From Spirodela intermedia (Eukaryota > Streptophyta > Magnoliopsida > Alismatales > Araceae), in NCBI GenBank assembly GCA_902729315.2, contig LR746265.1, forward strand, positions 3,638,892 through 3,702,891: a stretch of 64,000 nt of DNA. The letters run 5' to 3'. The translations under genes and the position numbers were made by a program. This document shows positions 1-12,700 of this stretch, one piece after another (within the stretch, counting starts at the first letter, position 1; the number at the start of each line of letters is the position of its first letter). Under the pieces are notes generated by a model. It ran no database searches and was not told the DNA's origin. It saw nothing but the letters and a program-made list of their open reading frames with translations.

Positions 1-440
1 TTCATTCTGTTTGTTTTCTATTTTTTTATTTTTTTTCACTTCTCTTATTACGTTCCTTGGATGCATTTGCATGTGTCCAGTGTCTTATCTATATTGCGGA
101 TGTACTTTGAGGAAGATGGCATGTTTTATTTAATCAGGAAGGAACATTTTTTTTTGCTAACGTGAATATTTTTATGCTATTTTATTTCAAAGCCTATGGC
201 ATTGTAACCGTGAGGACAATTATTGTATACTGTGGAATGACCCCGATAAAGAGGCTGAGATATCATATAAAAAATGAGGAAAACTAAAATAATAGATCCG
301 TACTGGTGAACATTTTTTAGAAAAAATGTTCATAAAAAGAAAGAATTTAGACTCTTTTCTTGAGTTTGTTTTGTATTCTCACCTGTAGTTTTTTGTTTGT
401 GTTGTTGTTTTCATCATTCTTATAGATTCGTACCTTGCAG
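1..440 (+). other. Intron sequence of the NPC1-like gene
   Basis: This AT-rich stretch has no exon that I can support. It ends in a TTGCAG acceptor just before the first recognisable NPC1 exon at 441, so it is best read as intron of that gene, whose 5' part lies outside the window. Confidence 0.6.
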
Positions 441-2650
441 GGTGTAATGGCTATTTTGAACATCCAATTGAATGCGGTTTCTATTGTGAACCTTGTCATG
501 TCGATTGGGATTGCGGTGGAGTTCTGTGTGCATATAGCACATGCCTTTTCGGTTAGTTGGCTTTCGCATTATTTATTGTAGCTTCACAGACTCTCTCCCT
601 TCCTAAGTTACAAGAAGAGCGTTTTTCTTTAACATTGATATTATGTCCTTGCTTCGTGTGTCTTTTTTGTGTCCATAAATAGATGAGGGATATGTATGGA
701 TTCTCAAGAGGAGTGGAGCCTTTGGAGTCCCCTCCCTGAACTGCCAAGATCCCTTGAGTGAATAGAAAGTTATATGCATATGTGCATAATTTTTAGTTTG
801 GCTATCTTCATCTAGAATATTTATTAAAACATAGAAAAATGTGGACTGAAGAGCATAAGCTAACAGTAAAATTTCAATGCCAGGGTTATCACAAATATAT
901 TATTCACACCGTTGACAATAAATCTAGAATTAAGTTGTGAATGAGATTGATCTAGCAAGAAGCGGCAAGCAAATGATGGGGAAGAGGAAATGGAAGAACA
1001 GGAGAATGGATAGATGTGTTTAGAACTTGTTCTCGTTTTTTTCCTTTCTTACTGAAGTTTGAGGGATTAGATCTTGTTCTTGTGCATCCAAGATATTTTT
1101 CTTGCGAAAATTTAGAAAGATTGTAAGTGCTTGGAACCTTTTTTTTCCCCTTTTTTCGTCATATCTATGGTATCTTGGATTTTGGCTATACCTTGAGAAA
1201 GTGGTCGGGATTATCCACTTAGCTGGATGAGACAGTCGGTACTTAAAATCATGGTTATCTGTAGTCGAGTATCACACATTTATTTTGCATAAAATGCACC
1301 TTCATAGCGTGTTTCTTCTTCCCATTCTGGAGAATGTGCGCCTCTGATAGTAGCAGCGTTATGCATGAGTTGTTGTCGGTGATGCTGACTGTTCCACTTC
1401 TTCACGGATCAGCCAAAAATTGACTCGTCTCACATATGGATTGGCATGATTCAAAGATGAATCAAGTTGATTTGCCTGAATTCTCCCTTGTTATTCCAAA
1501 CCCCCCATGCAATCCAACCATGGGTTGGGCGGCAAACCCAATCCCCATGTTGATCAGGACCTTGAAGGAGTATGCGGAGATATCTGACAGTGTATGTGAT
1601 AGAGGCAGTCTGATTCTTTGTTCATTGTCGTAGGTATTCTTCAAGAGTTATGTGCAAAGTTTGAGTGTTTACTGCCGCACGTCCAGAGATTTCTCTTCCT
1701 TTTGGAATAATCAAATGATAGAGTCGTAAACTCCAGAAACTTTGCTATCACAGGCTTATACCATGCCTCAAGAACTGTTCTTTCCAATGCAATCTTCGAG
1801 TGTGTGGTGGCTAGATAGGAGCTCATGCTGTTCTTTCTCATTACAGATTAGCAGAGGGAATCGTGGGCAGCGTGCAAAGGAAGCTTTGAGCACCATGGGT
1901 GCTTCAGTCTTCAGGTAAAGCAATATTACCCTTTTTTTATGGTTCCTTTTGAAAAGGTTCTGTTGAATTTATTCTTTTATTTTTCTATTTATTTTCCTTC
2001 AACGAGAGCTTTATACCGATTTTTATAAAAAAAAATCATAAAGATTCACGTATGTATTTGATATTGACATCAGTAAGTGGAAAGGCCTTAGTACTTGCCG
2101 AGGAGACTGGAAAGGCCTTCGAACTGCTTCTAAAGCAATCCAGGGCCGCCTCGTTGGTGCTGGCAGAGCAAGGCGACCCCTGTTCGAGAGCGCATATTTC
2201 TTCCCCCTTTCGACGTTCATGTCTTTACTGATGTGGCTTCTTGTTCTCTTTTTGCAGTGGGATCACGCTCACAAAGCTGGTGGGAGTCATAGTCCTCTGT
2301 TTCTCACGATCAGAGATTTTCGTGGTTTGTGAACTCAAAGACTCAAAAATCTCGTCTTCTTATGAACAACCCACGTCGCCTTCTGATGATTTCGTCTGCA
2401 CGCAGGTTTACTATTTTCAAATGTATCTGGCTCTGGTTCTCATTGGGTTCCTGCACGGGCTCGTATTCCTCCCGGTGAGTATCAGAGATCGCCCCCTCCT
2501 CTCTCGGCCTTGGAAAATTTTGTGTGATCGGTGGCTCCCTCCCCATCGTTGCAGGTGCTGCTGAGCATCTGTGGGCCACCTTCAAGATATGTTCTTGTGG
2601 AGAGCAGCCCGTCGTCTGAAGAGCCGGAAACCTCGACCGAGCTCAACTGA
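441..2650 (+). CDS. NPC1: NPC1-type sterol transporter, C-terminal part (5' end outside window)
   Basis: Niemann-Pick C1 proteins are large polytopic membrane proteins of the endolysosome or vacuole that move sterols; they belong to the patched/RND family. Five exons join in frame: 441-551, 1847-1914, 2258-2324, 2406-2474 and 2555-2650, giving 136 residues and a TGA stop. The peptide shows NPC1 hallmarks: a membrane helix with [16 protein letters not shown], then REALxTMG-like [34 protein letters not shown], and the last helix [20 protein letters not shown]. The serine- and glutamate-rich tail (residues [15 protein letters not shown]) is variable in the family. All junctions keep phase and use GT-AG sites. 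The gene is convergent with the SAC phosphatase gene, with stop codons about 740 bp apart. The assignment rests on remembered family sequence and is strong; the exact orthologue cannot be told from this fragment. Confidence 0.93.
2075..2215 (+). mobile_element. Possible SINE remnant in an NPC1 intron
   Basis: Within the intron at 1915-2257, a GC-richer insert ends with a B-box-like TGTTCGAGAGC followed by CGCATATTTCTTCCCCC, a layout I associate with 3' parts of plant tRNA-derived SINEs. No clear A box or target-site duplication was found, so this is a weak call. Confidence 0.25.
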
Positions 2651-3388
2651 CGCCCTCTCTAATTTCCATCATGGAAGAATATCATTTCCCCCGCACCTGC
2701 ACCTGCACCGAGGGGACATCCTGTTCATAGTGATGTATATGTGCCGCCTCCAGATGGCGGTGCCCTTTTACTGGACTGAAGGAAACCTGGAGCCTGAATC
2801 CTCTTCCCACCTTGAACCTTATTTTCATGGGGGAAATGCTTCAGCAGTGTAGGCAGTGAGCCTAATCCCCGGTGCCGCGCCGACGCACGGGGCGCTGCGC
2901 CAACGCGCGCGGTAGCCAGCGACAATAAAACAGACATTGGGGGGGCTTGGGACGGCGTTAGAAGTACCTCACTTTGGTCTTCTCTCATGAATGTTAGAAG
3001 AGGTGGGAAGGGTTGACCATTTTTCATTGCCAAACGAGGGGTGAAACTAGGCGAAAGATCCCAGACCCAGAAGCCGAAATAATAGAAATGTAGGGTTTTT
3101 TTATCTGCCCCCGCTCTTCTATTCTCACCATATTAATAAAAGGTGTGCATAAGAACTGTAAACAGTGGAAAAGACAAGGGGTGGGTGGGTGGGTGGGTTC
3201 AGTTCCAAGTATTAAAGCAAGAAAATAGTAGATCAGAGTTTTAAAGAATCAAAGAATGATGAGATGATCACATCATGAAGAAACTGGAGTTAGAAAAGAG
3301 TGATGCATAGAAATCCATGCTCCAAACCAGGGATTTTTCCAGGACAGTTGACTTGAGGATGTTGAAGAGCTTATTGGGTTCTTTGCCA
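2651..3388. other. Convergent 3' flank between the NPC1-like and SAC genes
   Basis: This holds the 3' UTRs of two genes that face each other. It contains AATAAA motifs on the + strand and a G-quadruplex-type run at 3178-3197 (G-tracts separated by single T). I see no coding exon. Confidence 0.6.
2924..2929 (+). terminator. Possible polyadenylation signal for the NPC1-like gene
   Basis: AATAAA lies about 275 bp after the stop codon at 2650. A second AATAAA lies near 3134. Plant signals are loose, so this is only a candidate. Confidence 0.35.
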
Positions 3389-3728
3389 TCAAACGCGGCG
3401 TTGAAGAAGACGGGGGCGATTGGTGAACAGCCGGCCATTAGCTCTAACAAAAGCCATAACGCCCAAGCTAACGCCCGTCCAGGCGACGGAAAATAATAAA
3501 TGGCTAATGTCGTGGCGTGCTGCAAGACAAGGCAAGGCAAGGCTCATAGTTAGGAGTTGTGAGCGAGCATGCAGTGGAGAAGAATTACGAAAAAATATGA
3601 AGTATTGTTTAACTGAAGATGTAATACTTGGGCCATGGCAAAATTAAATAAGATTCAGCGGATGAGGTGATTCATGCGATGCATATCTTGAAAGCTCTGG
3701 GGGAAAAGGAATTCCCTCGACATACTTT

Positions 3729-3764
<36 letters not shown>

Positions 3765-6700
3765 CTGTGTATTATCTACCACAATACCAAGGAAAGGCGT
3801 CATCAAGAATGTCACCTTTTTGGGAAAGCTAGGTTGAAAGTCGCTCGTTTAGTAGTAATGTGGGGTCCGAGCACATGGTCTCCTGGGAAAATACTAGCAG
3901 GAATGGGTAAGGGCACTGCGATTCACGTTCGGATTCTAACGGCATCACTAATGAGTTCATCAAGCCACTTTACTGGCCTAGTAAAGGAATAGATAGTCCT
4001 CTCCGTCTCTAATGATGGTGGGTGTAGAAATAGAATGCCCATCGTTGTATATGACAGTGCAAAAAGGTCAACGTGTGAAGTGCATAGGCTAGCAGGTGGT
4101 TGTATATTTCAGTCATCAAAGCCTGGACTAACTCCTAGACATACCAACATTGATGCCGAGATGACAGAAACTTGGCAGTAGTAAGTGGTGGAGACTAGAG
4201 AAGGAACCCTGGTCATCTACAGTCAGAATGGACAACACTGAGGCTTTGACAAATGTCCAAACTGTCCTCTGAAACAACCATTCATAAAGCGATCTAGAAC
4301 CCAGGTTTGTACCCGTGAGTATCTTCAAAAGGTCCTGGAGTTGACTGTCAGAAGAAGGAAATTTATGCACGATAATCAGATAGAAGTTTGTGGGATACGA
4401 CTTTTGATGATTGAAAAGACTATAGGTTTTGTTGGTGAACGAGACTCGCATCCTGGAGCTTTGGGAATGAATATAGCAAGACACAATTAGTCAGAGCTGA
4501 TAAATACATCTTCATCTGTATTTAGCATGGATGAAAATTGAAACTCCTGTCATCATCACAGATCATTATCCTGTAAAATAAGGGTAGCATTCCAAATACG
4601 GACGAAAAGGGAAGGAAAATCCGCCAAATATGGCATTTCAAAAAAACTACTCGTCCTAATTTTCCTCATAAAAACGTTGGAAAAATATCGATGTATCTGA
4701 AATGGCTATATGCAAATAATATTCCAAATGCGGAGATAATTGAGAACAACAAAAATCGATTTTCCCCAACAAAGCAATCAATAAAGAGCTATCGCTAGAA
4801 GTAGCGAAGTAAATCCATAACGCATGGTTTATCTCAATTGAATCGTTCAGAAACATTACGTCACAATTATCTCACCTTGTCTCAATGAGATTGAAGCAAA
4901 TACAACTCCAGCCAAAACCAATGCTGAGGCCAATGGAAATGACTGCACATAGAGAAAAAATAAGGTGCCTTTTTATACTTTCCATTCAAGCAGAATAACT
5001 TGCAGACACGAAATTTTGATGCATTCGATTATAATATGTGCACATATGAAAGGCCGTAACTTCGGCCTTAGTTTTCTGGTCAAAACAAGAAAAGTTTGAT
5101 GCTTGTCGCTCAGCCAAGTACGAAATTTGATCCATCAGATCAAGGATTCCATAATGGAAAAAAATTAAAGGGAGCAGACATTAAATGATAATGCCTATGT
5201 TTCAGCAAAGAGTTTCCTTCACAATAAAACGTAGCATATCTGCCCTTCAAGTGAGATAATTCATGAAATATTTATGGAGATATAAAGCAACATTAAGGAG
5301 ATGTAATATGGAGATATTATTCTGTTGTGGCTCCATAATCTTTTCATGATTGGCTATGAAGATATCTTTTAACTCATTAAATATTTAACGCAGGTCGAAC
5401 CCACCATCTCAGTGATATTTTACTCAACAACTTATCACTAACTACAGCAACTCCAGCCATAATTATCAACAACTATCACCACCACCATCCCCCCCAACTA
5501 CACAATCATACTATTCTGCGGCTGTCCACTTTTTAATCCCACCAGCTATTACAATGGTTGTTCATTGTTACATTAAATATCATTATCACCCATTAACGCC
5601 ACCAACAACTTCAGATTAATTAAAAGCATTGATGCTTGTCATTATCATGATCATACCACCCAACAACGCGCACCCTTCACAATCATGTGCTATCTACTAT
5701 TTCTCCCACCATCAAAGGCATGTTAACATCATCACTTATCATTGTAATTGTAACTCAACATCACAGGCACTCCATGATCATCATCTATATTTGTAACTGT
5801 CGCCCGTTATATAATCACTCAATCCTAATCAAAAGCTGTGATCATCATTCACTATTATAAGCACTCATCTGTCACCATCTTCTGCAACCCCATTTAGTTG
5901 TTGTCCACCAGTGCGTAGGCACCATCGCCTACAGTCAGCCTCATGGTAATCTTCTCATTTTTTCTGTTGGGTCAGATCTATGTACTAAGCATTTTGTTAG
6001 CTCTGAATTTCCTCCTTTTAACCGTTGAGTACAAGAGTTTAAACATAATTGAAAGCAATAAAGCTACCAACCAATAATCTCATGAGGAATATAAGACTTG
6101 ATGCAGGTAGCTTCACTCTATTTTGCCATTGACATGGGTCAGTTAATTGGCTATCCGAATGCAGTTACAGCTGCTAAACACTACGTTGAGGGTACTATTT
6201 CCCATTCCCGGATATGATTTTCGAGGAAACGAGTAAAATCTCAATTTTGGAAATAGCCATAAAATGTTCAGAATGTCAACACGACAAGAAATTTGCATAA
6301 TATTTGAATTGAACTTTGACAGAAAAGGGGGACTCACAGTTAGAGACTCTAATCCTCTCTTTTGCAATGGAAGTGACATATCTCGGTTCACAGCAACAAT
6401 GTAGTGCCCATGTAGTAGATCAATCGCATCCTTTATCCACAAAATGAAAGCATTGTGAGTTACATTCAAACATAAGAAGGCTATAACTAGAGTGAGTGAC
6501 AAGAATAAAATTCAGTTAGTTCCACACTCCCACGAAAATAGATGAGGACACAAGCACATTCATTTAATTGAAAAACCTTCCTGAAAGAAATGGCCCCTCT
6601 GAGAAAAGATGCCAATTCCAAACAGCAGTAACAACAGCAATAGGAGTAGCATTAGGAGCTAAAACCTTAGACCTCATTCATCTAGGAAGCAGTCCTTGGG

Positions 6701-9700
6701 GGATGAAAAGAGCCTCCCCGCAACAGAAAGGAAGAAGACACGAAAGCAGGAGAGAACACCTGGTTGTAGGGGGAAGAGATGAATAGCAATGGAACTTGAT
6801 GTGGATACTCGGATGGCTGGAGATCGGAACTTAGCGCAGGAAACCCCATATGTTGTCCTAGGCTCGCCTCACCAATTTCCCTCATAAGAAGATCAGAATG
6901 AGACATTGAATGTTGCCAACCGGCCTAAAAAATGCTCATAAGTAGCTCTTCCTAGCGATATCTGCCTTTAGTTTTCGCCCTCTTGTATCTGTAACAACCT
7001 AAGCCTGGTCCACTTTGCGGGTACAATTTGAATCCGGTAGGTCAGATGTATTTTTTTTTTCTTATCCCACGGAATCTGGTAGCCTAGATGTAGCTAAGAC
7101 TTGAGGCTCAATTTAAATTTAAACATATTTGGATAATGATAGGCATCACAATCAAAGCAAATTGAAAATGTCTTCCTAGTTGCAAAATCAGTACTCAAAA
7201 CAAGACAATTGATGCTTAAATTTGGAAGTAGATAACAAACCTTACTAAAAAAAGGTTAGGATAAATTAACTCGTTCTTATTGAAGAGATAGACAGTACCC
7301 CAATTAAGAATTCAATAGATAATGGAAACATTTTCGGAAACTAGCCCCCAAGAATATATAATACATGAATGCCTGGGAATATTGTAGTAAAGGCTGCTCT
7401 ACAACAAACTTTTAGGTGCTATCTAAATATTGATTGAGGTTTGATTTTTTTCATTGCCACACAGTTTGAACATTCATAAACTAAAATGAATCAATCATTA
7501 AATGGCTATCTGTGGGGGAAAAGGTTTTTGAATCAGAATAAATTGGTTGACATCAGTTAAGGTACCTGCTTTGCCCCATCAGCGAAGTTGTTAAAGTAAT
7601 ATCTAGCTAAAGCATTCCATCCATCATTTAAGATTCCCTGAATAGTCCTTCTTCCATGCCTAAGAAACCCAAAGAGAAAGAATAATTCGATCCATCTTTG
7701 TTTCAAATAGTGTGAAACAAAACAGCATACTAAATGGCATCAAGCATTATCTCCAACAAGAGGCACATATGATATAAAATCTTCAAGTATTGAATATCGT
7801 ATCCAACAAAAACCAATCGCATGTTGTCATCTCCAATTTGGTTCAGTTTGATTTGTCTTTGCAAGGCCAAATAGTATGACTTTTTATTCTCAATTTTCAT
7901 TAGTTCATGCTAAAATGTTTCATGCATATAGTTGATAATCACAAATTTATGGGAAACAAGTGGAAAAATAAGTACTAAAAAATTGCCAATGGATTTGAGT
8001 TTCATCCAACATAGTAAGAGTCATTAAAAAATTAAAGATCTTGTCAAGACTCTTTCTAAAGATTCCCTATCCAAATTTCATTAGTTCAAGATAATTTCAT
8101 TTTTTTCCCGGAGGAAGAAAGGTTGGGAATAACACGAATAAAAAAATACAAAATAGATCGACGTAAGCCTCTAGACTTGAGCAATATCTACTGATATTCA
8201 AATAAATGTAAGGAAGAACGAAGACAAAGATCATGGCAGATAAATATGCAGTTTAAAGCTTTACTCATACTCAAAGTCCCAAATGATTAGTACTAAACTG
8301 ATGAAAGATAGATCTCAGTACATGAAGCTTCACAAAGATAGAGTACCTGACAAAATCTCCTTTCAGTGCTGGAGTACCTGAATACTGTATACTTATCTCA
8401 TCTCCATGGTTAGCCCATGCTGAAATAAAAAGTGATAAAAATAACAGCAACGTCCACAAAAAAGTAAGATGCCATACTCTCAGTTTTTTAATTTGGGATA
8501 AAAATCCATAACATATTTAAATTGGATTACAAAAGACTTACACATTTTAAAGTTCGCATCAAAATTTTCATATGCACTAATTGTGTCACTGGCATTGAAA
8601 ATTTCCAATCGACGAAGTTGTCTCTCCAACATTTTCCTTGCAATCATGCTCTGCAAACCATAACAATACTTGTAGCCTCAGTGAGAACAGTGCAATAGCC
8701 AGCAACAATGAGAGGGCATTAGAAAACCAAATCGACGCTTAGAAAGCAGCAAACTACAATTGTAGCCTCAGATTGATCTCCGCCAAAAAACATTCAAACT
8801 ACGTGGATGCCTTTTCATTCGTGAGCTTATAATTAACTAATTATGCTTATTTTATCAATAATAAGGAGAAAAAAGAGAGGTGTTGTAGATATACATCATT
8901 GTCATCATCGAGCTTTATTTTAGCAGTAATAAGGAGAACAAAGAGAAGTAATATAGATGTACATCTGCATTTTTCTACACTGGACATGCCTTATTTTGCT
9001 AACTTCTGGAACCAGTTGAGGAAACAAATATTTTGGAAACCTTTATATCCAGCACCCAACTACTTTTCTACACTGGACAGATGAAAACCCAAAGCAATTC
9101 ATGTTTGATGGATAAACTCAAAATTAAGCCCAATACAGTAGTGGATAACTAGGAACCGATAAAAAACCAAGGGAAATTACTCACGAGTAGCACTCTCAAT
9201 TGAATGGAAAAAGAATCGATGGATCTGAATTTCTACATCACCTGGGTCACATTTGTTCTGTCCAAACAATCTATACAGTTACATCTGATAACTCCCAGCT
9301 GTTCATCAATTTTTGTACCACTTGCGTCTGACAGAAAATATCTGTAAATTATCAGCATGACAGTGTTAGAACAAAAGAATTAAAAAATTGGAAACTCCAC
9401 GAACCCAAGTGATTATGGAATATCCATCAAGTTAGCACTGAGAAACAGAAACACAAAGGAAACTCTAGTGAAATGTCGAAGACATAACCGTCAAAAATCA
9501 CTCCTCTTCGATAAATACCTCAACTATGCATAAATAAACAGTTAACATCTTGACAGACCTATAGACAATGGAGTTGAGTTAACAGAGTCTTCGCAATAAC
9601 ACAACTGGCGAAATGGACGTCAGAGATGTCACACATGCACGTGTACTGAATTATTGAGACTGTATGCACATTTAAGTTTTTCATATTTGACCTCGAGTGT

Positions 9701-12700
9701 TCTCTGAATGATAATGATCTTCCTGGCGAACAACTATACCTAGGTTAAGGTTACCACGGTTCAGTGACTTGTCATGGTCCTAAGAATCAGCACTGCCCTG
9801 TTTATTTTCTGTTCTGGGAGAAGAAAAAAAAGAGGGGAGGAGGGGTGTTGGGGAATCTGATCTTTGAAGCAGCTCGCAGTTGTATCTGACCAGTCCAACT
9901 AACGCTGAACCTGGTAAAAAAGTCCTTCATTTAATATTGCATTCTGTCTTATCTTTTATATTTTAAAAGGGTTACGGGATATGCATTTTATAAGTACATC
10001 ATTTTGTTCCATTTTTAATCCAAATAACCCTCCGATCAGATACTTTGACAGACAGATCTGAAATTCTGATTCTGATCACCATGATGACAAAACATATTAT
10101 TCAACCCAAAAGGACGAAAAAATAACCAGGAATTGCTGAGAATAGGATCTGAACAATTATAATCACACAAAAAGGTCGTTCAAGTACACCAGAGTCAATC
10201 TGATTTCATTGAATCTAGAATATTATCAAAGAAATATACTTTCTTTACTTGTGAGCACTTTTGAAATCATTTGCCGAAAGAATATTAAAAAAATGTGGCT
10301 CCTTGTTCAAAGATTGTATATCGACAGAGATGTGTCAGGACAAATCACAAACTGTCCAAACATTTTCTTGGGTTTGGGCGTTTATTGTCAATCGGTGGAA
10401 TTCCTCTCACATTTTAACTATTCAATAGAATTCATTTTTTCGAAACAGATAAAGGTTGTCATATAATTGAAAATTTCGCAAAAATGATATGGCCATTTTC
10501 CGGCTAACAGCACCAGTGAGCACCATACTTCCAGAAAGGTGAGAAGAGATCGAGTATCTGGTCCTCTCAAAAAAGAATAAAAATCAAAAGATTATATCAT
10601 TTTCTCTAGGTTACGCCTGTCCTTGTTCAAATTAATCCCAAAAATAATAGAAGAATCAGAGGCTACAAACTCAAAAATGATGTCAAGAGAATTAAAAGAG
10701 TACAGACAGAATAGTACTGTAAACAGAAGGTAAAATTATATTCATAACAATCCATCCATGATGTAAAAAGAGAATTGAAGATTGTACCCTTGTTTCTCCA
10801 TGTAGTCCTCAATCTGATCATAAAGTAGAGAGAGCCTCTCAAAATGAGCATGGCCGCAAATACTATGGAAGTCAAAGTGAACATATCTGAAAATAATAGT
10901 ATAAATTAGACTTTAGGAGAGTGCAATGCATTTAACTAAGTTGATGGCAACAAACTAGATTTTACCGTGTTTCTTCACTGATAATCTGCTCCATAGAACT
11001 TGCATATTTTTCATTCAAGCGTCCTTCACTTCCATGCTGCGACATACACAGAAAATTAAGAAAGTTGGAAACAATCACATAAAGCACGCATGACAAGCAT
11101 GAGTGATAGTGGAACATGTTCTATGGATAATGTTTTACTATATAAGAGTAGCAAAACTTTCAGAATTGCAGTTGGCATCAGAATCAGTCCTCGAATCTGA
11201 CACACGCATTCCTCTCATCTCAATCATAATTTGAATGTATGCACTGAAAGAATCATTTTGAATTTGTGTTGGAACATTTGCACAGTTCTGGTGGATTCCT
11301 GTCAATTTCAGCGACCCCCATGTATTCTAGTTGACTCATTTACTAGATCAACAAGGTTGCCAACCAGAGTTGAACCCCACGAGACAATATTGATTCTGAA
11401 CATGAATGTGATCATGACAATTAACCTGTTACATATGAGCAACCAAAAAGATTGATAACCAGCAAACATTAACTTTCAATGGAGCAGATAGTATATAAAA
11501 CATTGTCAAGCGTGCACTTCATCCATCATTAACACCAGACATGTAACCAGACTGAAGCAAGGCATCTACTACTGCAGTTGAACTCCAACATCCTCTTCCA
11601 TTAACACCCACAACATCCACTCCCTTCAAACGTAAAACAAGAATAACCAGCCATGAATAAAAATTGCATTTATTCACGCATTTCTGCACGCAAAAAGCTA
11701 ACTATACACGGGGAAGAAAATGGAAGCCTTAGATTGACGAAAGAGCAATAATCAGAAGATATGACATTCATCTCATTTCCTAAGTGTATTAATTGGTTAA
11801 TTTTTTGGACTTTTAGAATAAAGACATAACTCGCTGTAAATTCCATTCTGAAGACCCATGTCAACAAAGACATGTCCAGCAACTATGAAAAACACGAAGA
11901 AACCAAATCTAGGCAAAGATCAGCTCACAGATAACTAAGAATCGAAAACGAGAGAGAGCGAGCGAGCGAGCGAGAGAGAGAGAGAGAGAGAGAAGGGGAG
12001 GGGAGGGGGAAGTCTCGACGGTGATGTGATTTCAATGACTTGATAAATCTGTGAACAGAGTGAAACAACGAAACGCCCCCTAATGAGTCCTTGCGTGCAC
12101 TTACAGAATTCCAGTTTTACTGGGATCCAATTCAAACTAATATCAAAACACCAAAGATTGAAAGAAGGATAGTTGAAAAGTTAAACTTAAAAAATGTCGA
12201 GTTAGCTTTCCTAGTAGATATCGTTTCTGTGCTGACAGATTCTAAATATCTCAGTGGTAAGTAAAACAAGGATTGCAAAAACTAAAATGCTTGTTGGCTT
12301 CCGCACCAGACCGAATTGACCATCAGTTATCTAGCTCCAAGCTTTTGATAGATGAGAATTGGATAGGATAAGATGGGGATCAGCAAGAGCTAAAACATGA
12401 GCCGAACCTACTGATTAGAGCGGTAGAAATGCAAGCGCATTAACCATTATCCATCAGCAAAAGAGCTAATGTGAGTTAGTGAAAGCATGAGGATGATTAA
12501 TGAGAATGGACAATGCAATTTACAAACCTTTGATTTGAAAGGTGCACAGTGGTAAGTTAAGCATTAATTTTTCTACGCATTATCCAAGTTGTACCTTGTT
12601 GATGAGGTCGACAGCTAAAACAGAGCCATAACGCTTCCTTAAATCCATAAAGTGCCGCTCTACAATTCTTGGCTGAAACAAAAAACCATAATACACTGGC

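Noticed and set aside
4128-4484. Minus-strand ORF of 118 codons in a SAC intron
   Set aside because: It lies wholly between coding exons at 4876 and 3519, whose junction is in phase without it, and has no recognisable domain.
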